DNA of 64,000 bases from Gonocerus acuteangulatus (GCA_946811695.1 OX328123.1:122043118-122107117); one strand, 5' to 3'; counted from the first letter of the stretch, positions 24,284 through 35,544 are shown. Notes: generated by a model from the sequence alone, not told the origin. A program made the numbers and translations.

Positions 24284-24711
24284 CTTTTATATGTGTTTGT
24301 AAATGTTGGTTTGTCTGAGGAAAGTGAGCAATTTTTTAATTGTTTGTTGGTCATCTCCTAAAACGTCCTGTAATGTGTTGGATATTCCTAGTGGTTGTCT
24401 TATTTGGCCGTATTTGCGGCAGTTTGTAAGTATATGTTCGACTGTGAGTTTTGTATCGCTATTGCATGTTGGGTGATGGAGGCCATTTAGAATATAGGTG
24501 TGGGTCAATGCAGTGTGTCCTATTCGTAGTCTTGTCAAAACGGTTTCTTCTCTTCGAGAATGTCGCTGTCCTGTTGTCCAGTTGTCAGTGTTCTTTTTAA
24601 TTTTAATGATGTGACTAAGTTAAGTTCCAAACCATGTCTCGTCCCATTTTTGTCGTGTGATATCTTTTATGTATTTTTGTAAGTCTTCTTTTGTGGTTGC
24701 ATTTACTACAT
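24284..24711 (-). pseudogene. LINE ORF2 C-terminal fragment
   Basis: Reading from 24711 down: a QKWDETWFGT segment, one in-frame stop, then TGQRHSRREETVLTRLRIGH, THTYILNGLHHPTC, VEHILTNCRKY and a short tail. This order (W-rich linker, R-x-R-x-GH-x-x-LTH, C ... H-x-x-x-C zinc-like motif) is the region downstream of RNase H in I/R1/LOA-group non-LTR retrotransposons. The RNase H core itself is absent. The frame is intact apart from the stop near 24620, so decay is modest. Confidence 0.7.
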
Positions 24712-24811
24712 TATTTTAATTTTAATCTACTCTCTAAAACAAATAAATTGGTGAAAGACTAATGTTGATATCATTTTCCAAACTCGATATATAAAATAAA
24801 GCATTTTAAAC

Positions 24812-24896
24812 CATTTTTTTTATTTTTTTTTATTTTTTTTATTTTTAACGGCGCATCGACATAATTCTTGGCCATTAGCGCCGCCCATTATTATTA
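24812..24896 (-). mobile_element. SINE1 3' tail with A-rich tract, minus strand
   Basis: The minus strand reads GGCGCTAATGGCCAAG ... GATGCGCCGTTAAAAAT and then (A)n with T interruptions (24812-24856). No tRNA head or body. No clear target duplication. Confidence 0.65.
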
Positions 24897-26475
24897 CTAT
24901 TATTTCTCAGCTCCTAAAGCGCATTAAACGGTACGCTCGGACACGTGTCGACTATTTTTCGATGCATAATCACCAGAAAAAAAATGGGCTAAATCGGAAA
25001 CCCCACTACTGTATACTCCCCTTGCCAGTTCGGCAAAAAAATTGTCTATATTCAACAAGCTGTAGCACGTTTGCTATTCATGCTACAAAATAGCTACTTG
25101 GATAAAAATTGTAGTGCCTATATTTAGTTATCTTTAAAATTCATACAAAAGGATTTTCGCTTAAATCAACCATTTTTTAGATTTTTTGAAAATAACAAAA
25201 AATTAATAAATATTTGTGGTTTTTTGGCTATCAAAAGTTCTCCCGGGGTCGGCCTTGTTGGATAACTTGGTTACTTGAAATTCATACTAATATGTACAAA
25301 TTAAAAAAAATCTACCCTACCTTTTGCAAGGTAAGCCCATTTTCCTTTATTGACTGGACTATTTAACAGTATTTATTTTACACTTGTCATTGTATGAAGC
25401 AACAATTAATTTGAATTAAAAAAATCGTCTAATCTTTGAAAAATTTCCACTCTATGTTACATAAAAAGATTATTAATTTTAAATAAATGATAATTGTCTT
25501 CTCCATCGCAGTCTGAATCACAACTATCTTTGTTTTTATAGATTTTGGAATGTTACCTAGGATATAATTTGGGCATTCCTCAAAATATGTTATAGATTCA
25601 TGCCTTATAATCAGATGCTTCCTCTTAAACATAAATTCTGCGAAATGTCCAAATTTTTATGTTCCCATATCAAGTATATTAACAGTAAATTTGATTTGCT
25701 ACTAAACAATACACCTATAATGAGAAGGATTTTTTTTAGCTTGTGAGAGTCGAGAACGGAGGGCTGGATTGGGCACATGAACTTAATACATACGCCTGAC
25801 TACCGTGAGATTGCATTATCTGCCGGCCTGAGATAATACGCTTTTCATTGCAAATTTTAATTGGATTATTACATCTTTTCATTATTTAATTGAACGATTA
25901 TAAGAAATTTTAAAAGGAAATAAATCAAGGAATCACGAAAAGCATATTACATATATTTATTAAACACGCTAAATTTTTTTGGATGTTTACTTATTATTTG
26001 CAATATTGCGACCTGGACTTCGAGACAAACCTAATTCATGATGTTTCTGAGTCGTCAATCCGCTTAGGCAACCAACGAGTCTCATTTTTCAAATGTATCA
26101 GGGGCAGATTTTATTTAAATCGTAATTTCCCTATATGTCTAAATAAAGTTCGTGAAAGTAAATAAATCCATTCCAGCGGAATGTGCTAATAAAAGCTCAT
26201 CAGACCATGGGGATGTTTGGCCTTCGAGGCCAGGCAGATCTAATCAATCGATGAGTTTGTATTATTTAGGGAAGTTTAACAATTTATAAAACACTTGTTA
26301 CTCGTTTCCCAATGAAATGATAAGGGAACATGGACAAAAAAAAACAAAAAAACAAAAAAAAAAAAACATGAGATTATGTTACCATATAATCCATTTTGTT
26401 AGAATTATAGTTTCCATGAGAATCAAACAGCGGCAGATTGGTCAGAGTAACGGCGAGTTGTGGTTTAAGACGGCG
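24897..26475. other. No gene recognised
   Basis: Short frames at 25429-25632 (minus) and 25983-26165 (plus) have no recognisable domain. An A-rich tract is at 26337-26365. Confidence 0.5.
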
Positions 26476-26512
26476 CTCGTTTCAATACAGGATCATCCTG
26501 TATTGAAACGAG
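26476..26512. repeat. Perfect 37-bp palindrome
   Basis: Two 18-bp arms (first arm CTCGTTTCAATACAGGAT) separated by a single C, with no mismatch. It would form a near-loopless hairpin in DNA or RNA. Confidence 0.9.
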
Positions 26513-26744
26513 GTTTAGCATTGGATTTGTTTTAAGGATGAGTTTTAGCATTGGATTTGTTGAAAAAGGTTTCTACTACACCATAAATATTTAGAATGTT
26601 TGGCTTCCTTTAGCTATCCCGCAGCTAATTTATGTACACAAATGGAAATGATAAAAATATATTTTCAAAAGAACTCTTGTCCTTAAAATGGACCTAATGC
26701 TGCTTGTCTTAGGTCAACCTCTTCTTGTGAATATATATGAACTC

Positions 26745-27115
26745 GAAAGTGGCATAACAAAATGTTAGACATAATCCCAGCAGTGGACTTACAAGCAAAA
26801 CTAGCAACAAACAGACCATCACCAGACGCAGAAGCCATTAATCAATTAACTTACGTATTATAGTACGAATTAGCATATTGGACGACTGCCTATAAAAATT
26901 GACGAAATCTTGAAAGAAGTCAAGACTGGTTAAAAACACCCCGAGAGCCTAGATTAACAAAACCTCAGAAGGCGGAAGGAAGTGGCGATGTCCAGGCTTA
27001 AAATGGGTACACCTTACTAACTCACGGTTTTCTCAAGCCATAGTCAGAGAGAAACAATGCAACTTTACAGTAAAACACATATTGATAGACTGTAAACCGA
27101 CGTACAAATTTTACA
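26745..27115 (+). pseudogene. Decayed LINE RNase H/C-terminal fragment
   Basis: Reads AVDLQAKLATNRPSPD (the end of an RNase H domain, after the W-x-P-x-H motif has been lost), then after stops and shifts NGYTLLTHGF and TVKHILIDCK (the zinc-like C-terminal motif). Several stops and frameshifts. Related to 48040-48400. Confidence 0.6.
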
Positions 27116-27204
27116 CAAGTTGAAATAATGTCACCAGAAAGCCCCTTTATTGGCACTACTTTAATATTTGATGCCACTTAACATACAGGTATAGTAAAAT
27201 GTAA

Positions 27205-27422
27205 TTGGAGGCCCACTGGCTGTGAGTACTAAGGCTTATGCACTCCGTGCCAAGGGTGGTGGGTTCGATTCCAACTTTAAGGGGTGGCTTTTATTACAAA
27301 AAAAGAAAAACCATCAGGCCTATCCTGGCTAGAAGTGGGTGGTGGTGACTTATAGAAACCCCTTCATAAAATTCTGAATTAATTATAAATCGACGTTAAA
27401 AATTAAATAAATTAAATCTTGG
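27205..27422 (+). mobile_element. SINE3, tRNA-derived
   Basis: Starts GGAGGCCCACTGGCTGTGAG, with a B box GGTTCGATTCC near 27262, then the body (AAAAACCATCAGGCCTATCC, TGGCTAGAAG) and a tail (TTAAAAATTAAATAAATTAA). Same order as 47688-47904 and 59049-59264. Confidence 0.75.
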
Positions 27423-28583
27423 AAAAAAGTCCAGTTTATTAGAAGATGTATGCCATGCAATTAAATTTGATTGATATTGTTGAGAGATTCGTGGAGAAAA
27501 CGAAAAAATAACCCTATTGAAGTATTTTTTTTATTATTATTTTGATGTTATTGTTATTATTACTATAAGCTAAATCTTCCAATAAATAGACCTTAAGGAA
27601 TTAACACGACCAACGTTTGTTTGGGTCCCTTTTGCACCAATATGCTTTTATAAATTCAGAAAAGACTTGTTTCCTTTCTTCCGTCCACTTCGGAACAATA
27701 AATATACTATTTGTTTCCTGATCCTTCCCATTCATTGTAAAATTAGATTTGATCTTAGGTTTATGTTTTTGAGGTTCTTTCGAATTTCGTCCAGCCAAGG
27801 TGCTGAATTATTAAGTGAATTTACATTATTTACTATCGTCGACTATTTTTTTAAAATTTTATTATCATTTTTAAATTAATAATTAGCGAAAGAGACCATC
27901 GCCAATAATCAAATATGTAAATAAATCAATTTAGATATATACGAATTACAAAAGGAATTATCAGATGCAGAAATTCTACGGGCAACTTGATCGTCTACTG
28001 ATCAACAATAATGGATTGATTCAGAAGGGTGTTTGCAGCCTATTTATCGGCCAAGGAAACAAAATTATGGTATTGCAAGTATGGCAAATGTATTACTGGA
28101 TGATTACATTTCTAATGGTGCATAATTAAAGCGGATAATGAGCCATGAACTTAATTTACTTTCGATATCTCTGTCGGAAATTAATTAATTAAACGTAACG
28201 CCATGGAATAACTATTAGCGAAAGCTATTAGATAACTGTGAGGCGTAACGCAGGAATATTTAGCTCTTATTCCCTTCAAGCGATCCCGAGTAGTTTTTCT
28301 ATTGATGGTGGTTTACTCTATACATATAATAAAAATATAATGGATCACGTTATGTACTTGGAAGATATAATATAACTCATATTATGAGAAAAAATATTAT
28401 TTGGGGTCTTTATCAACGCAATAGCACACAAAATAATGATTGTTAGAATATTCTGTATGTACAATTGATGACAGTAAACTGAACAAAAGTGGCATAATAT
28501 AATCCAGTAACCAAATAATCAACTTCATTATTCCAAACTTGTGTCGGGTAGATCTATAAATCATTATACTGGTTAAATGGTAT
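27423..28583. other. No gene recognised
   Basis: A 65-codon minus-strand frame at 27601-27798 is lysine-rich (for example VPKWTEERKQVFSEF) and has protein-like composition but no domain I recognise. Otherwise AT-rich filler. Confidence 0.4.
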
Positions 28584-28839
28584 TTTTAACATTTATTTAT
28601 TTTTTTCGGGTTATCAACAACTGAGCAATTAATGCCGGGCTGTCTACAGGTTGCTACCCTTTATAATGCCAACAGTACGTGGATGGTCGGCGCTAATGGC
28701 CAAGTTATAAATGCGCCGTAAAAAAAAAAAAGAAAAAAAAAAGTACGTGGATGGTCTACCAGTCATTTCGAAACCTCATCATTGCTTCGATAATCAACGG
28801 GAACGGTGTATTAACGTGGCTATGGCCAAGGGCGCGTAC
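28584..28839 (-). mobile_element. 5S-derived SINE, minus strand, interrupted by a SINE1 tail
   Basis: Minus strand from 28833: GGCCATAGCCACGTTAATAC, TTCCCGTTGATTATCG and GTTGGC at 28673-28668 align with a diverged 5S rRNA, followed by the tail AAAGGGTAGCAACCTGTAGA and an A-rich end. The same head-tail fusion is at 39059-39253. ATGGTAT occurs on both sides (28577-28583, 28840-28846) as a possible target duplication. A small SINE1 tail sits inside at 28689-28741. Confidence 0.7.
28689..28741 (+). mobile_element. Minimal SINE1 tail insertion (53 bp)
   Basis: Only the terminal hairpin (GGCGCTAATGGCC ... ATGCGCCG) plus A-rich tract. Exact 15-bp target duplication AGTACGTGGATGGTC at 28674-28688 and 28742-28756, showing that it inserted as such a short piece into the 5S-SINE. 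Confidence 0.85.
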
Positions 28840-29431
28840 ATGGTATAACTGTGTATTAAGTAAAGAAATGGATTTGTTTTACCCATTTACCGCAAACCAA
28901 ACATATTTATTATAACTGATTAGTGAAAAAATAACCTGATGAAATCGAATTGAACTCTACTTTTTTCAGATGTAGACTATTCCGCCTTGCAGCAGTGTAG
29001 TGCTGTACAAGGCACTCTTGGGTTCTAGGCTTCATGAAGTAGATTTACCAGTGGCATAACAGTTTTTGGCGCCCCCCCCCGCATAACTGTCTTTAGGGCC
29101 CCCCTTACTGATGGGGTAATACTACGTTGTGCGATCAAAATCAAAGTAATTTTTTTGAATTTCTAAATAACATATTAATCAATATTTTTCAATTCTTTAT
29201 ATCAAACATTTTATATGGTATGTTAAAGTATCCAAGAAAACTAAGTTTCAATTTTTCAACAAAAAAAAAATAAATAAATAAATGGCAGCGCTGTGTCTGA
29301 CAAACGGAAACCCTTTTTTTCCTGGGCGATAACCTGGTGGCGGCAATTTATAATCTAGAACCAAAAACACAAATTATTTCGAAAGAAGAAGGTTAATTCT
29401 ACGTAGGATTTTTAAGAAATATTAATTTTTT

Positions 29432-29565
29432 TATTTTATTTTTTTTGTTTTGGGGCGCATCGACCTATGGGCCATTAGCGCCCACATCCAAGGGGCAGCA
29501 AGGAATTTTCTCAACGATCCGTGAGATGAGAAAATTCCTGCTGCCGGGAACCAAGGGGAGACCTC
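29432..29565 (-). mobile_element. SINE1, 5'-truncated, minus strand
   Basis: The minus strand reads GGCAGCAGGAATTTTCTC, the body, the hairpin GGGCGCTAATGGCC ... GATGCGCC and an A-rich tract. Target duplication AAGAAATATTAATTTTTT at 29414-29431 and 29566-29583. Confidence 0.8.
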
Positions 29566-29583
29566 AAGAAATATTAATTTTTT

Positions 29584-29924
29584 CGAAAATGGTGAAGAAT
29601 TAGGCCTCTCGTCCACTGGAACCGAAAAGCTGCGAAATGAATTCAGACGAAAACGCACGAACAATCCAAACACGAGGCTCCACCAAGGACCGCGTCCATT
29701 GTGCTCGTATTCGTCCGTTTTCGTCCGAACTTGTGCGAAGTGCGAACCGATCCCATTTTGCTGGGATTTATAGTTGCGAACGAGTGCGAAAAGTCATGGT
29801 TGAAAATGGACTGTCAGGATGTAGGATACAAATTTATTGGGACGAGTAACTGCGAGGTTTTGACTCCCTAGAATTTATTTACGTCTGTTACATTTGTCAA
29901 CAAATGTTATTTATTTATGATAGT
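29584..29924. other. GC-richer stretch, no gene recognised
   Basis: 29597-29760 is CpG-containing text with an inverted pair GACGAAAACG/CGTTTTCGTC (29647, 29718). Possibly a DNA-element fragment; no second copy in the window. Confidence 0.3.
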
Positions 29925-31320
29925 TTACAGCAGTTTATATGGACCGCAGATTTTTAAGAAGTTGATCATGTTGTCAATAGCATGCTGACAATTTTTAAGA
30001 GCCTCTGGTGCATTCCGAGGTATATTTAGCTCCCTGAATCTTGTTTCATATTCCGGGCATTCCTCTATTATATGGCTTATCGTTAAAGCGTGAGAGCTTG
30101 AATCACATAGAGGTGGAGGTTCTCTTTTAATGAGATGGCTATGTGTCATATGATTATGGCCTATTCGATGTCGTGTTATTACCACTTCCTCCCTTCGATT
30201 TCCTCTTTCTGCACTCCTCTATAGCTTTGTTGTGGGTTTGACTCTTTTTGCTTGCTTGTCTGAGGGTGCTCATTCCACATTATCTCCCAGTCGCTTCTGA
30301 TCCTACGATTCAACCATGCCTTCATGTCGATTTCTTCGTAGACGCGCAACACAGGAGTGGTAGTGGTTTCTATTGCTTCTTTGGCTGCTTTATCGGCTGC
30401 TTCGTTTCCCGCTATTCCTGAATGGGCTGGTGTCCAGAGAAAAGCCGTTGTTTTGTGCATGCTGTGCAATATGTTTAAACAATTTTGGATTTTATTCAAT
30501 GACTGGCTCGAGGTTTTAACTCTGTTAATACTGTGTAGAGCTGACAGCGAGTCAGAACGGATCAATATTTTTTGGTTTGTCGTTTCGATTGCCATCAATA
30601 ACGCAGCAGCAATGGCTTGGAATTCCGCAGTATAGATTGAGGAGAAGGGAGGTAGTTTATACTGTTTACACGATTCACTTTGGATTACTGCAAAACCTAC
30701 TTCATCTTCTTTCTTGCTGCCGTCGGTGTAGATTTTCTCAAAGTCTCCGTAGTCTGTTAAAATGTTTGTGTAGCGTCTTAGGATGTTTTCTGATTTTGGA
30801 TTACTGCAAAACCTACTTCATCTTCTTTCTTGCTGCCGTCGGTGTAGATTTTCTCAAAGTCTCCGTAGTCTGTTAAAATGTTTGTGTAGCGTCTTAGGAT
30901 GTTTTCTGATTTTGGATTACTGCAAAACCTACTTCATCTTCTTTCTTGCTGCCGTCGGTGTAGATTTTCTCAAAGTCTCCGTAGTCTGTTAAAATGTTTG
31001 TGTAGCGTCTTAGGATGTTTTCTGATTTTGGATTACTGCAAAACCTACTTCATCTTCTTTCTTGCTGCCGTCGGTGTAGATTTTCTCAAAGTCTCCGTAG
31101 TCTGTTAAAATGTTTGTGTAGCGTCTTAGGATGATTTCTGATTTTGGTTAAGTATCCTGAGGTCTATTTTAGGAGGTTGTCTCATCCAGGGTGGATCTTC
31201 TTCGATGGCTCTTGTAAAATCTAGTTCAAGGAGTTCATTGACTGTTGGTCTTTTTCTTATAGCAATCGGTGCGGGATTTTTTGGTTTTAAATTGTACAGT
31301 GCAGTGTTTCGTATGGGTAT
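29925..31320 (-). pseudogene. LINE ORF2 3' part: RNase H and C-terminal zinc-like motif
   Basis: Minus strand, from 31320: a linker (PAPIAIRKRPTVNELLELDF), then YTDGSKKEDEVGFAVI (first RNase H acidic motif), RSDSLSALHSI (next catalytic motif), FLWTPAHSGIAGNEAADKAA (final motif with catalytic H and D), a basic linker, RHRIGHNHMTHSHLIK and C-x(11)-H-x(4)-C-type residues, ending at the stop near 29927. This order is typical of I/LOA/R1-group LINEs. The reverse transcriptase is missing (5' truncation at about 31320). It is broken by a 116-bp tandem repeat (30682-31145) and by a frameshift near 30180. The catalytic residues visible are intact, suggesting a fairly young copy. Confidence 0.85.
30682..31145 (-). 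repeat. 116-bp tandem repeat, four copies, inside the LINE RNase H
   Basis: GGATTACTGCAAAACCTACT recurs at 30682, 30798, 30914 and 31030, nearly identical. Each unit carries the YTDGSK motif on the minus strand. As 116 is not a multiple of 3, each copy shifts the LINE frame. Confidence 0.95.
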
Positions 31321-31964
31321 TTACTTAAAAATAATCTACATTAGAGTAATGCTTCTCAATACACGATATTAGGCGTATAGCCATCGGGGAGCAAGCATAC
31401 AGATTGCTAAAACGTTAGAGCCACTAAGCTGACCCCTTAGGTATTATTAAACCCTAGTGTGTATAGAGTGTCTGTCAGACAGCAGACGTACTGACAAACA
31501 GACAAAAATTCTAAAAACCATTGTTCTGGTTACTATTGCGTTGATAAAGGCCCCCAATAGTATTATCTCCCATATATCTTCCATGTACAGACAGCGATCT
31601 GTTAGAATTTTAATATATATATAGATTTATCTATCAATTGTTATTAGTTTTTCAGAATTATTTTTTTACTAATGTGATATTTAAATTGTTACCATCTTAA
31701 TCTTAATCTTAATTGTTAACATCTTAATGCTGGTATAATTTTTCATTTAAATATCATCGTAATCATTAAATACCCATGTTAATGCTGGTTCATTAGACCA
31801 TACAGGTACTATATTGAAGGAGTGAAATCACAGTACTTGCGAATCATTTATAAATAAAGAAAAAAATTCATTCTTAATTTCACTATTTTTTAATATTTCA
31901 CATATTATTCTACCCATGCCCTAACGAATAACTAAAAATATATAGTAGTATGTATTTATAAAAG
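31321..31964. other. No gene recognised
   Basis: AT-rich. Short internal repetition of ATCTTAATCTTAATCTTAAT near 31693. Confidence 0.5.
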
Positions 31965-32075
31965 TCCGACTCGCAGGAACTGCATCATCTTAGCGCGGTT
32001 CCGTTCTTATCTCTAGACTCATTTAAAATGATTAAAATAGAAGCTGTTATTATTTTGGGTCCACATTTCTAGAAA
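31965..32075 (-). repeat. Family B copy, uninterrupted
   Basis: The minus strand reads GACCCAAAATAATAACAGCT, CTTCTATTTTAATCATT, AGATAAGAACGGAACCGCGC, TAAGATGATGCAGTTCCTGC and GAGTCGGACTTTT. It shows what the 19600-20230 locus looked like before the Penelope-like and SINE1 insertions. Confidence 0.85.
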
Positions 32076-32180
32076 GCATGAAGATTAGATAGTTAGCCGT
32101 CGAGGTGATAAGTAAAGATGGAATGGTTGGGATTCGGCTGAAGAAACCTCAATAGGATGTTTGTTAAAAAATCTATATTT

Positions 32181-32220
32181 AGGACGTTTCAGCTACTCAT
32201 TGGTAGCCTTCGTCAGCATT
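32181..32220 (-). ncRNA. Hammerhead-like ribozyme motif
   Basis: Minus strand: GCTGACGA, A, a stem GGCTAC/GTAGC(T) with loop CAATGA, then GAAACGTCC. Compared with CUGANGA-stem II-GAAA it has one extra A at the base of stem II. No full element was delimited around it. Confidence 0.35.
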
Positions 32221-32400
32221 GAAAGTGCCGGGAGGCAGAGGAGGACCAAAGTTGACAGTTCCATCTTTACTTTCAAGAAAGGTCTTATTTACGATCTTAC
32301 CTGGATGGGTCCCTGCCCTAGGAAGGACCCCGCTAGCCATTTGAAAAGCTATATCTTGGAAATCCATATCTCTAAGATTAAATTGTTTTTCTTAACCTGA

Positions 32401-32593
32401 TTTATTATCAAATACATTATCCAACTATAAGCAGTTAAAAACATAACAAGGAATAAAGCCTTGGATTCATAAGCGGGAGATGGTGGGTTCGATTCCCAAC
32501 CTCCGGCAGGAATTTTATCATCCCACGGCTCGCTGGTAAAATTCCTCGCTGCACCCTGGATGTCGGCGCTAATGACCTAGTTGTAGATGCGCC

Positions 32594-32640
<47 letters not shown>

Positions 32641-32960
32641 AAGGAATAAAAACAGACAAAAAGAACAGTTCGAATACGCGAAATCAATTACTTTAAAATT
32701 TTAAGCACTAATTTCTCCGATTGACATCGTCTAATCAAGACTTTCATCCGAACCTTTTTTGTAGAGCATTTAGTAAGCTTTATAATGGTATTCTTCCGTT
32801 TACCAAGATTCTCAACTTTTTTCGAGATATTAAGGAAGGTATACAAAGTTACCAAAACTTTTTATGTCTGTTAATAAAATATTTTATTCTAACCCTTCCT
32901 TAACTCTCAACGTAACACAAATTTCAACATATTAGTTTTAATGAAAGTAGAACATGCAGA
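32401..32960 (-). repeat. Family D body, minus strand, left arm of a local inverted duplication
   Basis: Reverse complement of 33090-33365 plus further family D text; it contains SINE1 at 32458-32637. Landmarks: AACTATAAGCAGTTAAAAAC (32422), AGACAAAAAGAACAGTTCGA (32653), TTCTCCGATTGACATCG (32713). Confidence 0.75.
32458..32637 (+). mobile_element. SINE1, tRNA-derived, with poly-A
   Basis: Head with B box (GGTTCGATTCCCAACC), the body, the hairpin GGCGCTAATGACC ... ATGCGCCG and a poly-A run from 32596. Target duplication AACAAGGAATAAA at 32445-32457 and 32638-32650. Confidence 0.9.
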
Positions 32961-33365
32961 AAATGTTTCAACTGAATCCCATGATTCTAAGTACCCAAAC
33001 CAAAAACAGTATTCAAAAACTATTTTTCCAATTTTCTCGAAAACGGTTAAAGCTATCGCCTTGAAAATGGCGATAATTTATTAACATACTTAAAAAGTTT
33101 TGGTAACTTTGTATATTTTCCTTAATATCTCGAAAAAGGTTGAGAATCTTGGTAAACGAAAGAATACCATTAGAAAGCTTACTAAATGCTCTACAAAAAA
33201 GGTTCTGATGAAAGTTTTTATTAGGCGATGTCAATCGGAGAAATAAGTGCTTAAAACATTAAAGTAATTGATTTTGCTTATTCGAACTGTTCTTTTTGTC
33301 TGTTTTTATTCCTTGTTATTTTTTAATTGCTTATAGTTGGATAATGTATTTTACAATAAAACAGA
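32961..33365 (+). repeat. Family D, junction and plus-strand arm
   Basis: Up to about 33070 the text is minus-strand family D (AATTTTCTCGAAAACGG); from 33090 it is plus-strand (TAATATCTCGAAAAAGG ... CAATCGGAGAAATAAG ... TAATTGCTTATAGTTGG). Confidence 0.7.
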
Positions 33366-33728
33366 TTAGGCAAAATAAGAAAAACAATTCATTGTTAGAA
33401 ATATAGCTTGCCAAGAGAAAAAGATTCGTTGACGTCTTTTGAATATTTTCAATTGCCTTCATGCTGTTGGTTTTTTTATTTTATTTTTTAATTGATTTTA
33501 TCTGTAGAATTATTACTATAGTAAAAGAACACAGGAATGTGTGAAAATATTTGATATTTTCCAATTCATTGAAACGTATGAAATGAAGTATCTGTAGAAG
33601 AGGATTCTAGGGTCTTGCGGACCTGAGCCCAGGTATAGCCATAAAACCCTTTGAACAAAGGCCGAGGAAAATATTATCTGTTTCTATTCTATGCTTTTCA
33701 AATGAGAATAGGGATATGAACAGGAACC

Positions 33729-33792
33729 GGGGTCTCCCGTGGTCTAATGGCTAGCGCCTTGGATTCATAAGCGGGAGATGGTGGGTTCGATC
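33729..33792 (+). mobile_element. SINE1 head with both A and B boxes
   Basis: The most complete tRNA-like head in the window: TCCCGTGGTCTAATGGCTAG (A box), GGATTCATAAGCGGGAGATG (anticodon region), GGTGGGTTCGAT (B box). It stops inside the B box and joins family B text (GAACCGCGCTAAGATGACGC) at 33797. Confidence 0.75.
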
Positions 33793-33796
33793 GACC

Positions 33797-34388
33797 TGGA
33801 ACCGCGCTAAGATGACGCAGTTCCTGCGAGTCGGACTTTTTTTTGTAGAGGATTTAGTAAGCATTCTAATGGTATTCTTTCGTTTACCAAGATTCTCAAC
33901 CTTTTTCGAGATATTAAGGAAAATATACAAAGTTACCAAAACGTTTTAAGTCTGTTAATAAAATATTTTATTCTAACCCTTCCTTAACTCCAAACGTAAC
34001 CAAAATTTCAACATATTAGTTTTGATGAAAGTAGAACATGCAGAAAATGTTTCAACTGAATCCCATGATTCTAAGTACCCAAACCAAAAACGGTATTCAA
34101 AAAATATTTTTCCAATTTTCTCGAAAACGGTTAAAGCTATCGCCTTGAAAATGGTTTCATTCGTTTTCCTAGCCCAGCAATCATATAAAACGAGTACTTA
34201 GAAGCTTATGAACTCAAAAACGTAAGCGTTACGATTTTTTAAGCGCGAATTTCGCCCCAAACGCCATCTTCCAGTAGGCGGATTTTGCTGGTTAACGAAC
34301 TTGACCTTTCAAATTGGACGAAGGATTTTTGTACCAAATTTCATCAAAATCGGACCATTCGTCTTCTAGCTAGAGAGCGAACAGACAA

Positions 34389-34419
<31 letters not shown>

Positions 34420-34576
34420 TATACATATATATATATATACAAATTTGAACCACCGTTATTTTCGGTCTCTAGGGGTTCTGAAACGCGAAATTTTCTAGTC
34501 GGCACTTCCGGATTGTTTCATTGTATCAACCCTATAAGCGGGGTTCCTCCCTATGGGGGAGGGAGGAACCGTGCTA
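33797..34576 (-). repeat. Family B end joined to a family D copy, minus strand
   Basis: 33797-33842 is a family B terminus on plus. 33843-34576 is the inverted copy of 18228-19060, including (TA)n (34390-34440), the GAGAGCGAACAGACAAATAT block and the terminal hairpin AGCGGGGTTCCTCCC. Confidence 0.8.
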
Positions 34577-35544
34577 AAAGATTACTTCGTTATATTCCCT
34601 AAAATAAAATAGAAATAGAAATTCCTGTGTTAAATGTTTATTTAAATAAAAAATGCACATTTTTATTCTCTTCGCCACTGTAAAACTCGTGGCGTAACAG
34701 CCGAGCCCGCAGGGCCTGCTGTGCGGGGGGGGCCTCGAAGGGGTCCCCAACCCGAAAGTTATATTAATTTTTTTTAAGTTTCTGTCAATGTCAAATTAAC
34801 GTTTAGTACTAAGCGATCAGATCGGGCAGTTCGTAGGATTTTGATCATCATACTACCAGACTATCGGAGAGTGGAAATCGAGGTAGGAATTTGGGAAATA
34901 CCATGGGTAATGAAGAATTCGAGGATGTCAGGACGTTTTGGCGGGAAGTGGACTAATATGTAGGGGAAGAAGGGGTGATTATTTTGGCGGGGAAGGTGGA
35001 GAGGGTTTGTGATAAGGTATGTCTTCGAGGAATAGCCACACGGCAACCTCACTGGGTTGTTTTACATCCTGTTAGATCGTCGAGGATCACCTTAAAAACA
35101 AACTTTTTACATCGCATTATTAATATTAATGGAATTGACTAAAGTTTAAATTATATTAATCATAGAATTGTCATCGAGTGTCATCACAGCACAAACTAAA
35201 AAAGGCATTCCATTTTCTGGGGATAGAAAGTCATGCATAAAAGTTACTAGGAATATGATATAATGTTATGCCATTTCCGATTCTAGAGTAAAAATTTGAA
35301 ATACTAAAAGGAAGTTGATATGTAAGAGTTATGAAAGAATAGAATGAACCGAATTGCGTCGGGTTGACCCAAGTCACGTAGGAATGCAGCAGGAAAAAAT
35401 CTCAGTTCCGCGTTAGCTTTGATTGTTACGGGGCAAATAGCACTTCCACCATCACGGGGATCTTTAATCAAACCGAGAAAAGTAAGGGATAAATTCTCAG
35501 TCGAGTCACAGCACGCCTAAGATAAAGTGGATTCTTTTTGTGGT
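34577..35544. other. No gene recognised
   Basis: Includes a G/C-rich patch (34700-34760) and a 34860-35060 segment of moderate GC with no stable frame. Nothing identified. Confidence 0.4.

Noticed and set aside
27601..27798. Lysine-rich 65-codon minus frame as a host gene
   Set aside because: No domain, splice signal or neighbour supports it; mentioned only under the surrounding region.
33729..33792. tRNA gene with A and B boxes
   Set aside because: The sequence stops inside the T arm and matches the SINE1 head.
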